DNA of 64,000 bases, taken from contig NC_035164.2 in NCBI RefSeq assembly GCF_001659605.2, positions 1,327,001 to 1,391,000 of the forward strand, read 5' to 3'. Positions within the stretch are counted from its first letter, which is position 1. Every line of letters starts with the position of its first letter. The notes below the pieces were generated by a model. It was not told where the DNA came from, did not search any database, and saw only the letters and a list, made by a program, of their open reading frames with translations. Origin of the DNA: Manihot esculenta. Taxonomy: Eukaryota; Streptophyta; Magnoliopsida; Malpighiales; Euphorbiaceae. The translations under genes and the position numbers were made by a program. This document shows positions 50,001 through 59,082 of this stretch, piece after piece.

Positions 50001-53000
50001 AACTCTTATGGCCACAGAAGTTATTGGAGGAGTTGAGGTTGCTCGAGAGAGACAAGATAACTTTATATTGTGACAATAAAGCTGCTATAAGTATAGCACA
50101 AAATCCAGTCCAACATGACCGGACGAAGCACATTGAAATTGATCGGCACTTCATTAAAGAAAAATTAACAGACGGCGTCTTGAGCCTAGTTCATGTGACT
50201 TCTACTGGGCAACTTGCAGATGTGTTTACTAAAAGGCTCAACAACAAGATCTACCATAATCTGATTTGCAAGTTGGGCATGTGCGACATCTTTGCACCAA
50301 CTTGAGGGGGAGTGTTGACTTATTTGCTAATCCTAACTGATTCTAGGGATATGATTTGATTTAATTTGATTAGGATCCTTAATTATCTCTGTAATTATTA
50401 TTTGATTATTTGCTTCCTGTTTAGATATAATTCTTTGTGTATAAATAGTCATATAAACCAATTGTAAAGATTAAGAGTGAAATACAAGAATTCTCTAAAT
50501 TTTCCCAAAAATCTTCAGAAGAAGATATTTCTCACTAATTTTCTGGTATGCTTCATTTTACATTTTGACAGTTATTTCTTTCTCGCCATTTCTTAACAAC
50601 TCCAACAGTCCCTCAACAAACTAACTACCTCTTAAAAGTCAAAATCCTGTCCAACCACTGCCCTTCCCTCTATGCTTGCTTCCCTTTGTATAATTCCTCC
50701 TTTTATACGTAAGGATTTTCACGTATTCTCCCTTGCACCAAAAGTACCAAATTATAGCCGGCAAAAGTTTTTCACCTACTTCAATGACTCTCCAACTCAC
50801 TCTCATCAAACTAAGCAAGTGTTGAATCCCACATCGGTTGTGGAAAGGGGTAACGTGCCCCTTATATGGGCCATAGGCACTCCTCCTTGAGCTAGCTTTT
50901 GGGGTGAGTTAGGCCTGGCCCAAATTTAACATAGTATCAGAGCCTCCCCATCCGATGTTGGGCGCCCCATAAATGTGCCACGCACCAGTAAAAAATTCTG
51001 GGCGTGAAGGGGTGTGTTGAATCCCATATCAGTTGTTGAAAGGGGTAATGTGCCCCTTATATGAGCCATAGGCACTCCTCCCCTTTGAGCTAGCTTTTGG
51101 GGTGAGTTAGGCCTGGCCCAAATTTAACACTAAGCAAACAGTACTAAAGGAACCAATATGTGAGAATTTTTCTTTGCTTTCTATACATGAATAGCAAACC
51201 ATTTAAGGACACAGTTCATACCCAATAGGACACCTAGTAAATCCCATAATGCAAGTTCCCACAACTGTTTTCCAATCACTAATGTATCATTTCTGCAGTA
51301 GCAAGGAATAAAAAGCAACTATTGATCAAAACAACTTCCCAACAACCCCAACCCTGATTGATATTGTCTACATTCAAGATTCACCAAGTCACCTTCAAGC
51401 TGCCTAAAACATGCAGCTATCTTCCAAGTGGCCTTCTTAGCAGAACTGGTTCTAGTATGATCCTTGATCTTGCATCAAAGCTTAATGCTTCAAAGATTCA
51501 CCAACATATTATATGATAGACCAAAATATTTGGGGAAAAAATATATATGTTTCAACATTGCACACTCTGAATGGGAAACACATCCTAGTACACCATTCTA
51601 AAGAAGAATGTGTATGAGTTAGCCAAAGCAATAAAAATAACTTCAGAATCGGAAGGGATTCTTTTGGGAAGTTGAGGTGTTCACAGAGATCTCGATCTCT
51701 CAATGAAGGATTGTATTAGTGATATAACACATGACTTGCAAAATAAGTTCCACATATTTCTACTTCACAAGACACTGGCATTGATGAAGGAAAATGTCAT
51801 TGTTCATGGTTGACGAAAGAACAACAAAAATTTGGCTTATGGCATTAAAGCCCTCATTTAATCTCATGCATGTCTAACAACGGCAACATAGAGGATGATG
51901 TCTGACATTACAAAAATCCTTTTCACAAAGCCCTTAATCAAAGAACAGATAGTATCTTATCTGCTATAGGAGAGAGAAAGGGGGGAAGAGGATGAGAGCC
52001 AAAACCAGAACTATTATCCAGCAAGCATGTGATTTGACAAATAAAGACTAAAGATATACAAAAGATATATTTCTAGTTGCATACCATAGTCAATGCCATG
52101 CACTGAAAAGTTTCATTTCGACCAATAATGTCATTGCGCACAGTATTTATTGCTAATCTCAGAAAATCATGGTTCTCATTGAGCAAACATGATGTCACTA
52201 TGTAGCCAACCTGCAGCCAGAGCAAGATAAAAGTAAATTTAATTAGCAGAGTCAATTTAATTTGGACAACAGTGCACTTAAACCTTAACTATTCCAAGCA
52301 GAAATTTAACTCTTGACAATCACATAATGTATGTTATGAATACAATCCTCTGAAATTTAATCTTCAAAGATCCTTGAGGCATCATACCATATGACACGTT
52401 TTAGTTGGCGTCAAATATTCCACTTCTTACTATCTGCTACAATGTTTTCTATGAATTATTCATGCAAAAAATATGGCAAATTAAAGCACATCAAAGGGAT
52501 TATAGCAAAACAATGTTATGAAAAAATTGTTTGCAACAATCAAACTTAATGGAGCCAATTTCCAGCTAGTTACACAAGTGCAAATCATAAAAGTCATCTA
52601 ATACAAAGAGGAACTTACCTGCTTTTCTGGGTATTTTGGTGCAGATATTAAGGAAACAGCTTCCATGTGACCAAAATCCACATCATAACCCAGCATATAA
52701 ATATAAAGCATTTTCCAAACATATTTCTTCTTTTCATAAGCAGTCAAACCCTATTAAAGAAAACAAAATATCTCCATAAGTAACAGGTCTCCCAAGTGCC
52801 AACTTAATTAGATGTGCAGATATTGACATGGGTTATCAGGTTGAAAATTTAATCACTAAGATAGTATGCTGGTCTTAAAAGCAAATAATAGAGAAATTAA
52901 AGATGATATACACTAATATTCACACAAATTAATCTGCATTAATATATAGAGGCACATTGCACCATAAATAACAAACAGCCAACATAGTTTAGTATAGGAG

Positions 53001-55551
53001 GCAAAGAAGATATGATAAAAAGATAAACCCAACTGAAAAACCAGAATGCAAAAGTAATTAACAAAGCGGAGAAAAACCCAAAAAAAAAGTAAGGGGGAGA
53101 AAAGAAAAGAACACTTTATTCACAGTCATTTGGTTATAGCTACAAATGTCTGGTGTATTTTTCACATACAACAAGAGAAAAATTAGACCTATTTCCTACG
53201 CACTACATACATGTTAGCCTTCTAAACCTAACTTTTTACCTTTGTGTATTTTCTTTTTAAAAATGTTAAAAGTATTTTCTTTAATTAATAGGTTTACTTA
53301 CAATTGCATAAATAAAAAACACAAGTCTCAGAAATACAATTATAATTTCTCTATACATGTTAACACAGATTACAAGGATAGAAAGGTAATACAAAGGGTC
53401 CATCCTATTGTAGATTTGGGAGAAAGTAATACCCAAGTTAAAATTTCATCCCAAAAGTTAAATCAATGGTATAAAGGCCACTTTACAATGGAAGGATGGA
53501 ACGATTTAAGGCACATCTTTTGGCCCAGACTAAGTTCACCCACTAGCCTGCAAGGACATTAAAGTGCAATTGCCACAGATTATTTATTTATTACAGCATG
53601 GCAATATCTTTGTATTTTATACCTTTTTTGATGAATAATAGGTCATATATTATTTATTTATATGATATGACTTTTTTGGTAATTTACTAGATTTACAATT
53701 ATTAACACTTGGGTCCCTGTATTAGAATCTAAACAATTTAATGTCTTTTACTTCCATTATAAATTTAGATCCATCCAAATAAAAACTAATTTCACGTTAG
53801 TCAACACTGTTTCATTGGTCCAATGAGAGAGAAAAATTTGGTATGACTATATTACCCTAAACCCATCTATACATAAGTGCTGCCCCACTTTTTATTCAAC
53901 AGCCCATTCCAGTTCCAGTCAACCCTCTATTCTTTGGTGTAAAATTCATTTCTTCATTGTTTTGCTGCTTAAATGGCATGACTCTCCTCCTATTTGTGCT
54001 GCTACTGCTCTTTCGGTCGTTTTTCTCTCTCTTGCCTCTTGAAATCAACTGAAGTGCAGAAAAAACAAGCTCAGTTTGTTTTTTATGATCTTCCCTTCCA
54101 TTTGTAATCAGTAAATGGTTACATTGTGGTTGTAAATTGGTGAAATAAGCAATTGTGGTTGTTTGTTATATGATTTTAGCGAGATTCAAAAAATAATAAA
54201 GAAAAAAAAGGGTGTAGTTTGAGTGAAATCACTAAACCATTGGCAATCATTTACATAGGAAAACTATCCATTTCTAAGTTTTCATTTTTTTGAAAAAAAA
54301 TCATTAGTTTTTGCTGGTAAGCAGTCAGAAGTTGGCTGAACTCTTGCTGATTATAACAACCACAAACAAACTGAGAAAATTTTATCAACACATGAACTGG
54401 TTGTAGGATCAAGGAAGAACTAAGGGGGAAGAAGGTGCTTCTGCAGTGCAGTAAATAACCTAAGAACGAATCCGGGAAGTCGGGAACCAAAGAATCAAAC
54501 TAAGAACTGGGTCCAGTTCAATTCTTGCTAGGTAAGCATTTGTTGATTCTGGTTACAGAGAAGGGGAAAAAAAAGAATAGAGGTTCCCAGAATTTCCTAG
54601 CAATCCCGAGTTATAGGAATTTCTTATGCCAAACCTGAAACTCCTGTAATTTCAAATTATATTCTTCCAGCATGTATATCTCAACCTATAATTTGAGTAA
54701 GAAGACATGGAAAAAAGTTCCAGAGCATAATTTGTTCCATTTGTAAAAGATTGTTAGCTCCCCCATAGAGCTCATAGTCAGGCATCATAGCTTGGGAAAG
54801 AAGATATCCAAATCTCCTTTTGGTTTACTACCATCCTTTGAAGCAAACCTATCCTGGGACCTTAACACAATCCATCACAGCTCATTCCTAAGGATGAGTC
54901 CATTTGAGTGGCATAGGGAACTGAGACTGAACCGAAACACAATAAATACTCATGCTTGCTTAGTAATCTAGGCTAAGAAGAACTAGTATAAAAACAACAA
55001 ATAGATGATTAAAAAAAAATTCTGCCAGAAAAGAAAAAATTGAGGTACTTCTTTAGTTTCAAAGCTAATAAATATGACATTCTGCTGAACAGAATTAGTT
55101 GAGGTAAACTTGATCAATTTACAGTACTCTCAGTTAGCTACAATACAACGCCAACAAATTGTACACAAAATAAAAAGGAACACCCAGTATTATTTGCATG
55201 AGCTTAGTTAACCGAGTAAAACTCCGCTTCACTGACAAAAGGCAAAATTAAAAAAAAAATATATCTATATAATTCTTCAATGGTAGGAAACAAAGCACTT
55301 GGCAATGAATCCAATTTCATAGTGCTTGAGGTCAAAATCATGAGAAAATATTGGTATATTTGTGAACGCAGGATGAGCAGGAAAGGGAGAAACACACAGA
55401 AAAGAAAGGAAACCCTAACCTTTTCATTTTTGAAACGAGTACGGATGTTGCCAAGCTCTTTATCAACGCGAAGCCTCTCCTGCTCTTTGTTTGGGCAATT
55501 GCGAACGTCGCTAATAAACACAGAGAGACCTCTCATGCCTGAAAGAGCCAT
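31542..55551 (-). CDS. AP2A: AP-2 complex subunit alpha (alpha-adaptin), 1027 aa, 27 exons
   Basis: Large subunit of the AP-2 adaptor that links clathrin, cargo and PtdIns(4,5)P2 at the plasma membrane. Exons (minus strand): 55551-55420, 52750-52619, 52210-52085, 40966-40904, 40803-40685, 40614-40407, 40210-40139, 40058-39966, 39320-39219, 39046-38949, 38694-38613, 38493-38405, 37883-37778, 37704-37639, 37498-37392, 37300-37196, 37105-36985, 36853-36659, 36549-36316, 35729-35649, 35497-35333, 35222-35136, 33301-33176, 32464-32384, 32303-32232, 31847-31768, 31683-31542. The sum is 3084 nt with consistent phases. The start [19 protein letters not shown] matches plant alpha-adaptins. Helical trunk is about residues 10-600, with a basic KKKY patch of the lipid-binding type in exon 2. 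The hinge (about 610-740) carries [18 protein letters not shown]. The appendage is about 750-1015, ending [10 protein letters not shown]. Length equals the family norm. Intron 3 is 11.1 kb because of nested retrotransposons. Confidence 0.96.
32711..32995. mobile_element. MITE-like TIR element in an alpha-adaptin intron
   Basis: The left end (taatttgacctttgaatttt, then acttgaaaagtcaatt) is mirrored by the right end, whose reverse complement has taatttagtccttgaccttt, then acatgaaaagtcaatt. The arms are about 45 bp with mismatches. The interior repeats a cataattatattttataaagttta word. It lies in the 711-bp intron between exons 33301-33176 and 32464-32384. Confidence 0.6.
33411..35080. mobile_element. 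Very AT-rich TIR element in an alpha-adaptin intron
   Basis: The left end ttatttgtcaatttg then tccatggtaaa (33411-33439) is mirrored by ttgccatggaccaaattg then acaaataa (35053-35080). Inner cctgacaggcgccc and cctggctcctg blocks also face each other. The roughly 1.5-kb interior is almost only A and T, with (ta)n and poly-A runs (for example 34980-35005). No transposase frame or clear target duplication is seen. Confidence 0.55.
41845..42028 (+). repeat. TRIM-derived module at the copia primer-binding site
   Basis: From tagtatcaaagcctcccc (41845) to caaatttaaca (about 42028) the sequence matches the internal region plus right LTR of the complete TRIM at 50820-51129 (equivalent to 50932-51129). 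It starts exactly where the copia LTR ends and contains the copia's only candidate primer-binding site. Confidence 0.8.
42290..43515 (+). pseudogene. copia protease end and integrase
   Basis: Begins with a protease-to-integrase linker (frame of 42290-42540). Then in the frame 42538-43515 come pre-integrase ([16 protein letters not shown]), zinc-binding cysteines ([13 protein letters not shown]) and the integrase core with [14 protein letters not shown] and [24 protein letters not shown] replaces the usual second-Asp TDNG, so one of the DDE catalytic residues is Asn. The frame ends in the linker to reverse transcriptase, shifted near 43440. The remaining linker (43515-43745) leads into the gypsy insertion. 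Confidence 0.85.
44192..46814 (-). pseudogene. pol (RT-RNase H-integrase) of the nested gypsy element, with an integrase deletion
   Basis: Reverse transcriptase starts at [13 protein letters not shown] (46713), shifts frame near 46530, and has FFDD at 46229-46240. Stops lie at 46055 and 45578. RNase H ([14 protein letters not shown]) follows. Integrase (45535-44624) jumps from [10 protein letters not shown] directly to [10 protein letters not shown]. The cysteines of the zinc finger and the first catalytic aspartate region are thus deleted, while VSDRDVTF and HPQTDGQSE remain. The end is a GPF motif and chromodomain-like tail (44575-44192). Confidence 0.88.
47038..48219 (-). pseudogene. gag and protease of the nested gypsy element
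   Basis: An N-terminal segment (48198-47986; [13 protein letters not shown]) is followed, after a stop or frame change near 47985, by the capsid core (47838-47329; YWLNELF, FRFGPP-like, YISGLKDHI) and one zinc knuckle [16 protein letters not shown] stop at 47329-47331 precedes the protease (47301-47038) with [12 protein letters not shown]. The intact DSG active site contrasts with the multiple frame breaks. Confidence 0.85.
48643..50305 (+). pseudogene. copia reverse transcriptase and RNase H
   Basis: Frame 48601-49104 carries the start of reverse transcriptase ([20 protein letters not shown]), then breaks at a deletion of about 30 codons near 49062. [20 protein letters not shown] follows in another frame (49106-49165). 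YVDD is at 49352-49363. Stops lie at 49227 and 49421. RNase H (49475-50305) is fully open, with [28 protein letters not shown] and the QLADVFTK end. A 27-bp unit is duplicated in tandem at 48808-48861 ([18 protein letters not shown]). Confidence 0.88.
50820..51129 (+). mobile_element. Complete TRIM (terminal-repeat retrotransposon in miniature), 310 bp
   Basis: Two short LTRs (50820-50931, 112 bp; 51015-51129, 115 bp) both run from tgttgaatccca to aatttaaca. Between them lies an 83-bp interior that starts with the primer-binding site tagtatcagagcc. No coding capacity. The 8-bp word ctaagcaa occurs just left (50811-50818) and just right (51130-51137), a likely target duplication. It lies in intron 3 of alpha-adaptin, about 300 bp past the copia element. 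Confidence 0.85.
52751..55419. other. First intron of alpha-adaptin (2.7 kb)
   Basis: AT-rich intron with no recognised gene. The short open frames (53242-53562, 54490-54251) have no family resemblance and are probably chance. No clear repeat borders found. Confidence 0.5.
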
Positions 55552-55860
55552 TTTCTCTCAGATCCAGCAAGAGAGGCACGCCTACCTCCTCTTCCAGCTC
55601 CGAATTACCAAATCCTCTCACTTTCCGCCACCACAAACACGGATACTAGATAATGGGATGTAAGAGGACGATACAAAGATATCTTCGACGGAGATCTGAG
55701 TATGAGTTGAAGCAGAATCGATAGAGAGATAGTGCTGTGATCTAGAGAGAGAAATGAGCAATTTTTTAGAGAGAGAAAATGTTGGACTGGGAGGAAATTT
55801 GCAAAGGCCGTCGAGCGGGTGCAGGAGATGATTTTTGTTTTATTTAACCCTCCAATTTTA
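55552..55860 (-). promoter_or_regulatory. Probable 5' UTR and core promoter of alpha-adaptin
   Basis: Upstream of the ATG the minus strand has CT-rich runs (ctctct at about 55740-55770) typical of plant leaders, and an AT-rich ttaaataaaac stretch near 55838-55850 that may act as a TATA element. No transcript start is proven. Confidence 0.35.
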
Positions 55861-55987
55861 CTCATTTTTCGTTTTCGTTTTGTTGTTCCATTTGTACATA
55901 AAATTTAACAAGAGTTAAAAATTATGCATTTTTTATTTTATTGTAATTATATTCCATATTTTCTTTTAGAGGCAATAGTTAATTTTA

Positions 55988-56465
55988 GAGAAAATTACTT
56001 TTTAGTCCCTGAAATTTAACATAATTAATAGAGAAAATTACTTTTTAATCTCTGATATTTAATATAATTAATATTTCTGTCCCTCTATTTTGGCGACTCA
56101 ACACTTAAGTCTCTCACTTTATTTTCTGTCCAAATTTGTAGTCCTTCCGTCCAAAATAGTCATTTAAAACACGTCTCATTAAACCCAAACCCAACCCAAA
56201 TATCTCTTCTTCTTCTTCCTACCCATTCTGTAATCGGAGAAAATATGAAAGAGAAAAAAATAGAAATTTCATATTGAGAGAAGGGTATTTTTGGAAAAAA
56301 TTATCATCTCTCACATTTAACTCTTTGACCAAACAGTTTAAATGGACGGAATGATTACGAATTTGGACGGAAGAAAAAGTGAGGGACTTAAGTGTTGGGT
56401 CGCCAAAATAAAGGAATAGAAATATTAATTACGTTAAATCTCAGGGACTAAAAAATAATTTTCCC
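55988..56465. mobile_element. MULE-like MITE (478 bp) with long TIRs
   Basis: Flanked by a perfect 9-bp duplication ttaatttta (55979-55987, 56466-56474). TIRs exceed 120 bp: both ends read gaaaattattttttagtccctga, then gatttaa, attaatatttct, ttggcgac, caacacttaagt and ctcactt. The left end has an extra 43-bp tandem copy of its terminus (55988 and 56031). No coding capacity. It lies between alpha-adaptin and the tRNA gene. Confidence 0.88.
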
Positions 56466-56474
56466 TTAATTTTA

Positions 56475-58140
56475 TTATAATTACACATATAATTTTTATT
56501 AATTAAAATTTAACTTTTTAAATTCATTCTATTTATATATATCGTACCTTTAAAAATTAAGAGAATTATTATATTATTTATTATTTTAATAAATTTTAGA
56601 ATAAAATTAATAATAATTGAAAATTTTAAAATAAAATTATAATAAAATTAAAAGGATAAATTTTTTTAATTATTTATTTTATTTTTTAAAAAATTCACTT
56701 TAAATATTAATATAATTTAAAAAATAATAAATTAATATTATATTTAAAAGTTAAAAAAATAATTAAAAAATATTTTAAAAAATTATTTTATTATTTTTAA
56801 TATTTTCAAAACTAAATCAATAATATTTTCAAAATTAAATCATATTAAATATTATTTTAAATTATTTTTTAATAATTCATAAGTAATATATTTAATAAAA
56901 TTATTTTCTTAATAATAATTTTAAAAATAATATTAAATAGTAAATATATTAAACAAGTCGAAAAAAAATTAGTTGATAATAATTTTAATTATAATTAAAT
57001 TAAGATAAATTATTATTATTATAATAATATTGATAAAAAAATTTTTAAAAAATAATAATAATAATAATTTTTAAATATATTTAATAATAAAAAATTAACT
57101 TAATAATTTTGTTATTTTTTTCAGATGATTATGATTTGCATAACCCTTTAGTATCCCATGAATATAGCAATGGATTGGGTGTAGAAAGTTTATGGATTGA
57201 AAACATGGACTACACTGCTCAATTAGTGGTTCTTTAAGTTTTGGAATTCATCCATAGATTTCTCGGTGATATCGATGGAATCAAGAAGAGAAACCACAAA
57301 GCTATAATGTAGATAAGGGTGTTAGAAATTTAAATTATTTCTCTCTCTTTCTCATCACATTTTAAGATGAAGGACGAAATAAAAAATATAAAAATTTAAA
57401 TATTTAATTTTAAAAATAAAAAATTATTTATTAATTATATTAAAATTTAGAGATTAAAATATAATTTATTAAAAAAATTATTATAATAATTTTAAAATTT
57501 TATTTTATAACATATAGTTTAATTGGCACTAAGATAATAACTCATAATATGGAACGCTTAGCAAAGCATTTCACATTAGAAAATATCGATAAATAAAATA
57601 TATTTATTAATTAATATATTTTTTAATATTTAAAAAATATATAAAAATGTTATATATTTTTATTGGTTTTTATTTTAAAATAGATATGTAATTTTTATAT
57701 TAATATAAATATAAATTATGATATATTATTTTAATATAAATTAAATTATGTAAAAATTTGATAAAACGGTAAAATACCTTTTTATATTTTTCCTTTGATT
57801 ATATTTCATCTCCCTCTTGATTACATGTGGCAGAGATAAAGAAGAACAGAGGCAGTTTGCCGCTGATTAATAAAAAAAAATTATTTAATTCTTATAAAAA
57901 ATTTTATTATATCATTTACATTTTAAAAAATTATTAATTAATCAGTCTATTAATGTTAACTCTTAAATATTATAAGGAAAAATTTTAAAATATCATAAAA
58001 AATTAATTAATAGATATTTTATAAAACTAATTAATGAATTTTTATAAAATATAAAAATTAAATAATAAAATATTTAATGATTAAAATTAATAAAAAATCT
58101 AGTAATCTTTTTAAATTATTAGAAATATTAGTTTAAAATT
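56475..58140. other. AT-rich intergenic DNA
   Basis: Long A/T tracts with no gene. A less AT-rich island at 57125-57330 has no readable frame longer than chance. Confidence 0.55.
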
Positions 58141-58144
58141 AAAA

Positions 58145-58362
58145 GATTAATTTATAAATTTTCCTATAATATAAAGATTAAAGAATAAATTTCACTATTG
58201 AGAATCTGAAAATAAAAATTAAATTGTCACTTGAAAGATGTTTTTTCAAAGTTTATTCAAAGTTTAAAGGCTAATTTATAAATTTTCCTATCATATAGGG
58301 ATTAAAGAGTAATTTCACTAATGAGAATCCGAGAATAAAAATTAAAACCGTCGCCTGAGAGA
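58145..58362. repeat. Diverged 123-bp tandem repeat that includes the tRNA-Ser 3' end
   Basis: 58145-58239 and 58269-58362 align with an offset of about 123 bp (taatttataaattttcctat, attaaaga, tttcacta, gagaatc and gaaaataaaaattaaa blocks). The second copy runs into the tRNA acceptor end (tcgcctgagagat). The first copy ends in a decayed version (tcacttgaaagat, about 58226-58239). Confidence 0.75.
58344..58347 (-). terminator. Pol III terminator of tRNA-Ser
   Basis: A run of four T on the coding (minus) strand lies directly after the tRNA 3' end, followed by more T-rich sequence. Confidence 0.6.
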
Positions 58363-58430
58363 TTCGAACTCTCGCGGGGAAACCCCATGTACTTAGCAGG
58401 CACACGCCTTAACCACTCGGCCAAAGCGAC
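58349..58430 (-). tRNA. trnS-GCU (nuclear): tRNA-Ser (anticodon GCU)
   Basis: The 82-nt minus-strand sequence folds as a type II tRNA. Acceptor GTCGCTT pairs with AGGCGAC; the D-arm contains GGCCGAGTGGTTAAGGC (box A); the anticodon loop CTGCTAA has GCT at 58395-58397; a long variable arm (catggggtttcccc) follows; the T-arm is GAGAGTTCGAATCTCTC (box B). The discriminator base is G. TTTT follows within a few bases on the minus strand (58344-58347), a Pol III terminator. No intron and no encoded CCA, as usual for nuclear genes. Confidence 0.96.
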
Positions 58431-59082
58431 TTGATTGCTATGTCTACTAATAAAATATTCAAATTATACGCTCATCGATCAGCATCCCATGCATCCAATT
58501 CATTTTACCAACAGCCACTGGCTTTGAAAATATGAAGGTTCCTTGAATGCTAAACCAGAAAGTAAATACAAGTCACAGAAATTCAAGGAGAAGCTTAACC
58601 ATTGCAACTTGAATTTTCTGATACATTCCAAATTACAATCTTTGCAAACAATTCACATACCTGTGCATCTATACAACTGTAAACAGGAAGGGCAAAAGGA
58701 TAAAAGAAAAGAACAAAGCCTAATGTGATAAATACATTTTTTTCCTGTGATAGATACAAGAAGTATGGCAGCTCCACTCAAAATCTGGGGTAGTGTACCT
58801 ACAAGTCCAGATTTGGACTGGAGCATATGACATTTTCATCTTTATTCTCATCATAAAACTGCCACGCAAAAAATTTGAGAGAAAATACCCCCTTCCAGAT
58901 GCTGAGGGAAAAAAGAAACCCTGAAATATGCTCCAAGAAGATGGGAAGAAGCTGCAGTGTCGCTTGTAGTTATATCTTGAATACAATGCTGAAGATACAG
59001 TGACCCTTTCTGTTGAATCTGTATTGCCTTTTGGATTATAAGGCTTTTCAATTTTACAGTCTTTAACTCCCTTTTTGCTCTC

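Larger units (their letters stand above)
41630..50517 (+). mobile_element. Ty1/copia element in intron 3 of alpha-adaptin, gag-less, split by a gypsy insertion
   Basis: LTRs are 41630-41844 and 50313-50517, starting tgttgactt and ending atcttca. They differ by a (GATTT)n length change and one or two substitutions. A polypurine tract (ttgagggggag) ends at 50312. Flanks are ggaga (41625-41629) and gaaga (50518-50522), a 4/5 match to a target duplication. The element lies antisense to alpha-adaptin. It is interrupted at 43746-48637 by a gypsy element. Its leader runs at once into TRIM-like sequence (41845-42028), and gag is missing. Confidence 0.92.

Noticed and set aside
53242..54490. Open frames in the first alpha-adaptin intron as a nested gene
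   Set aside because: Short, AT-driven, no domain or start context, and no conserved features.
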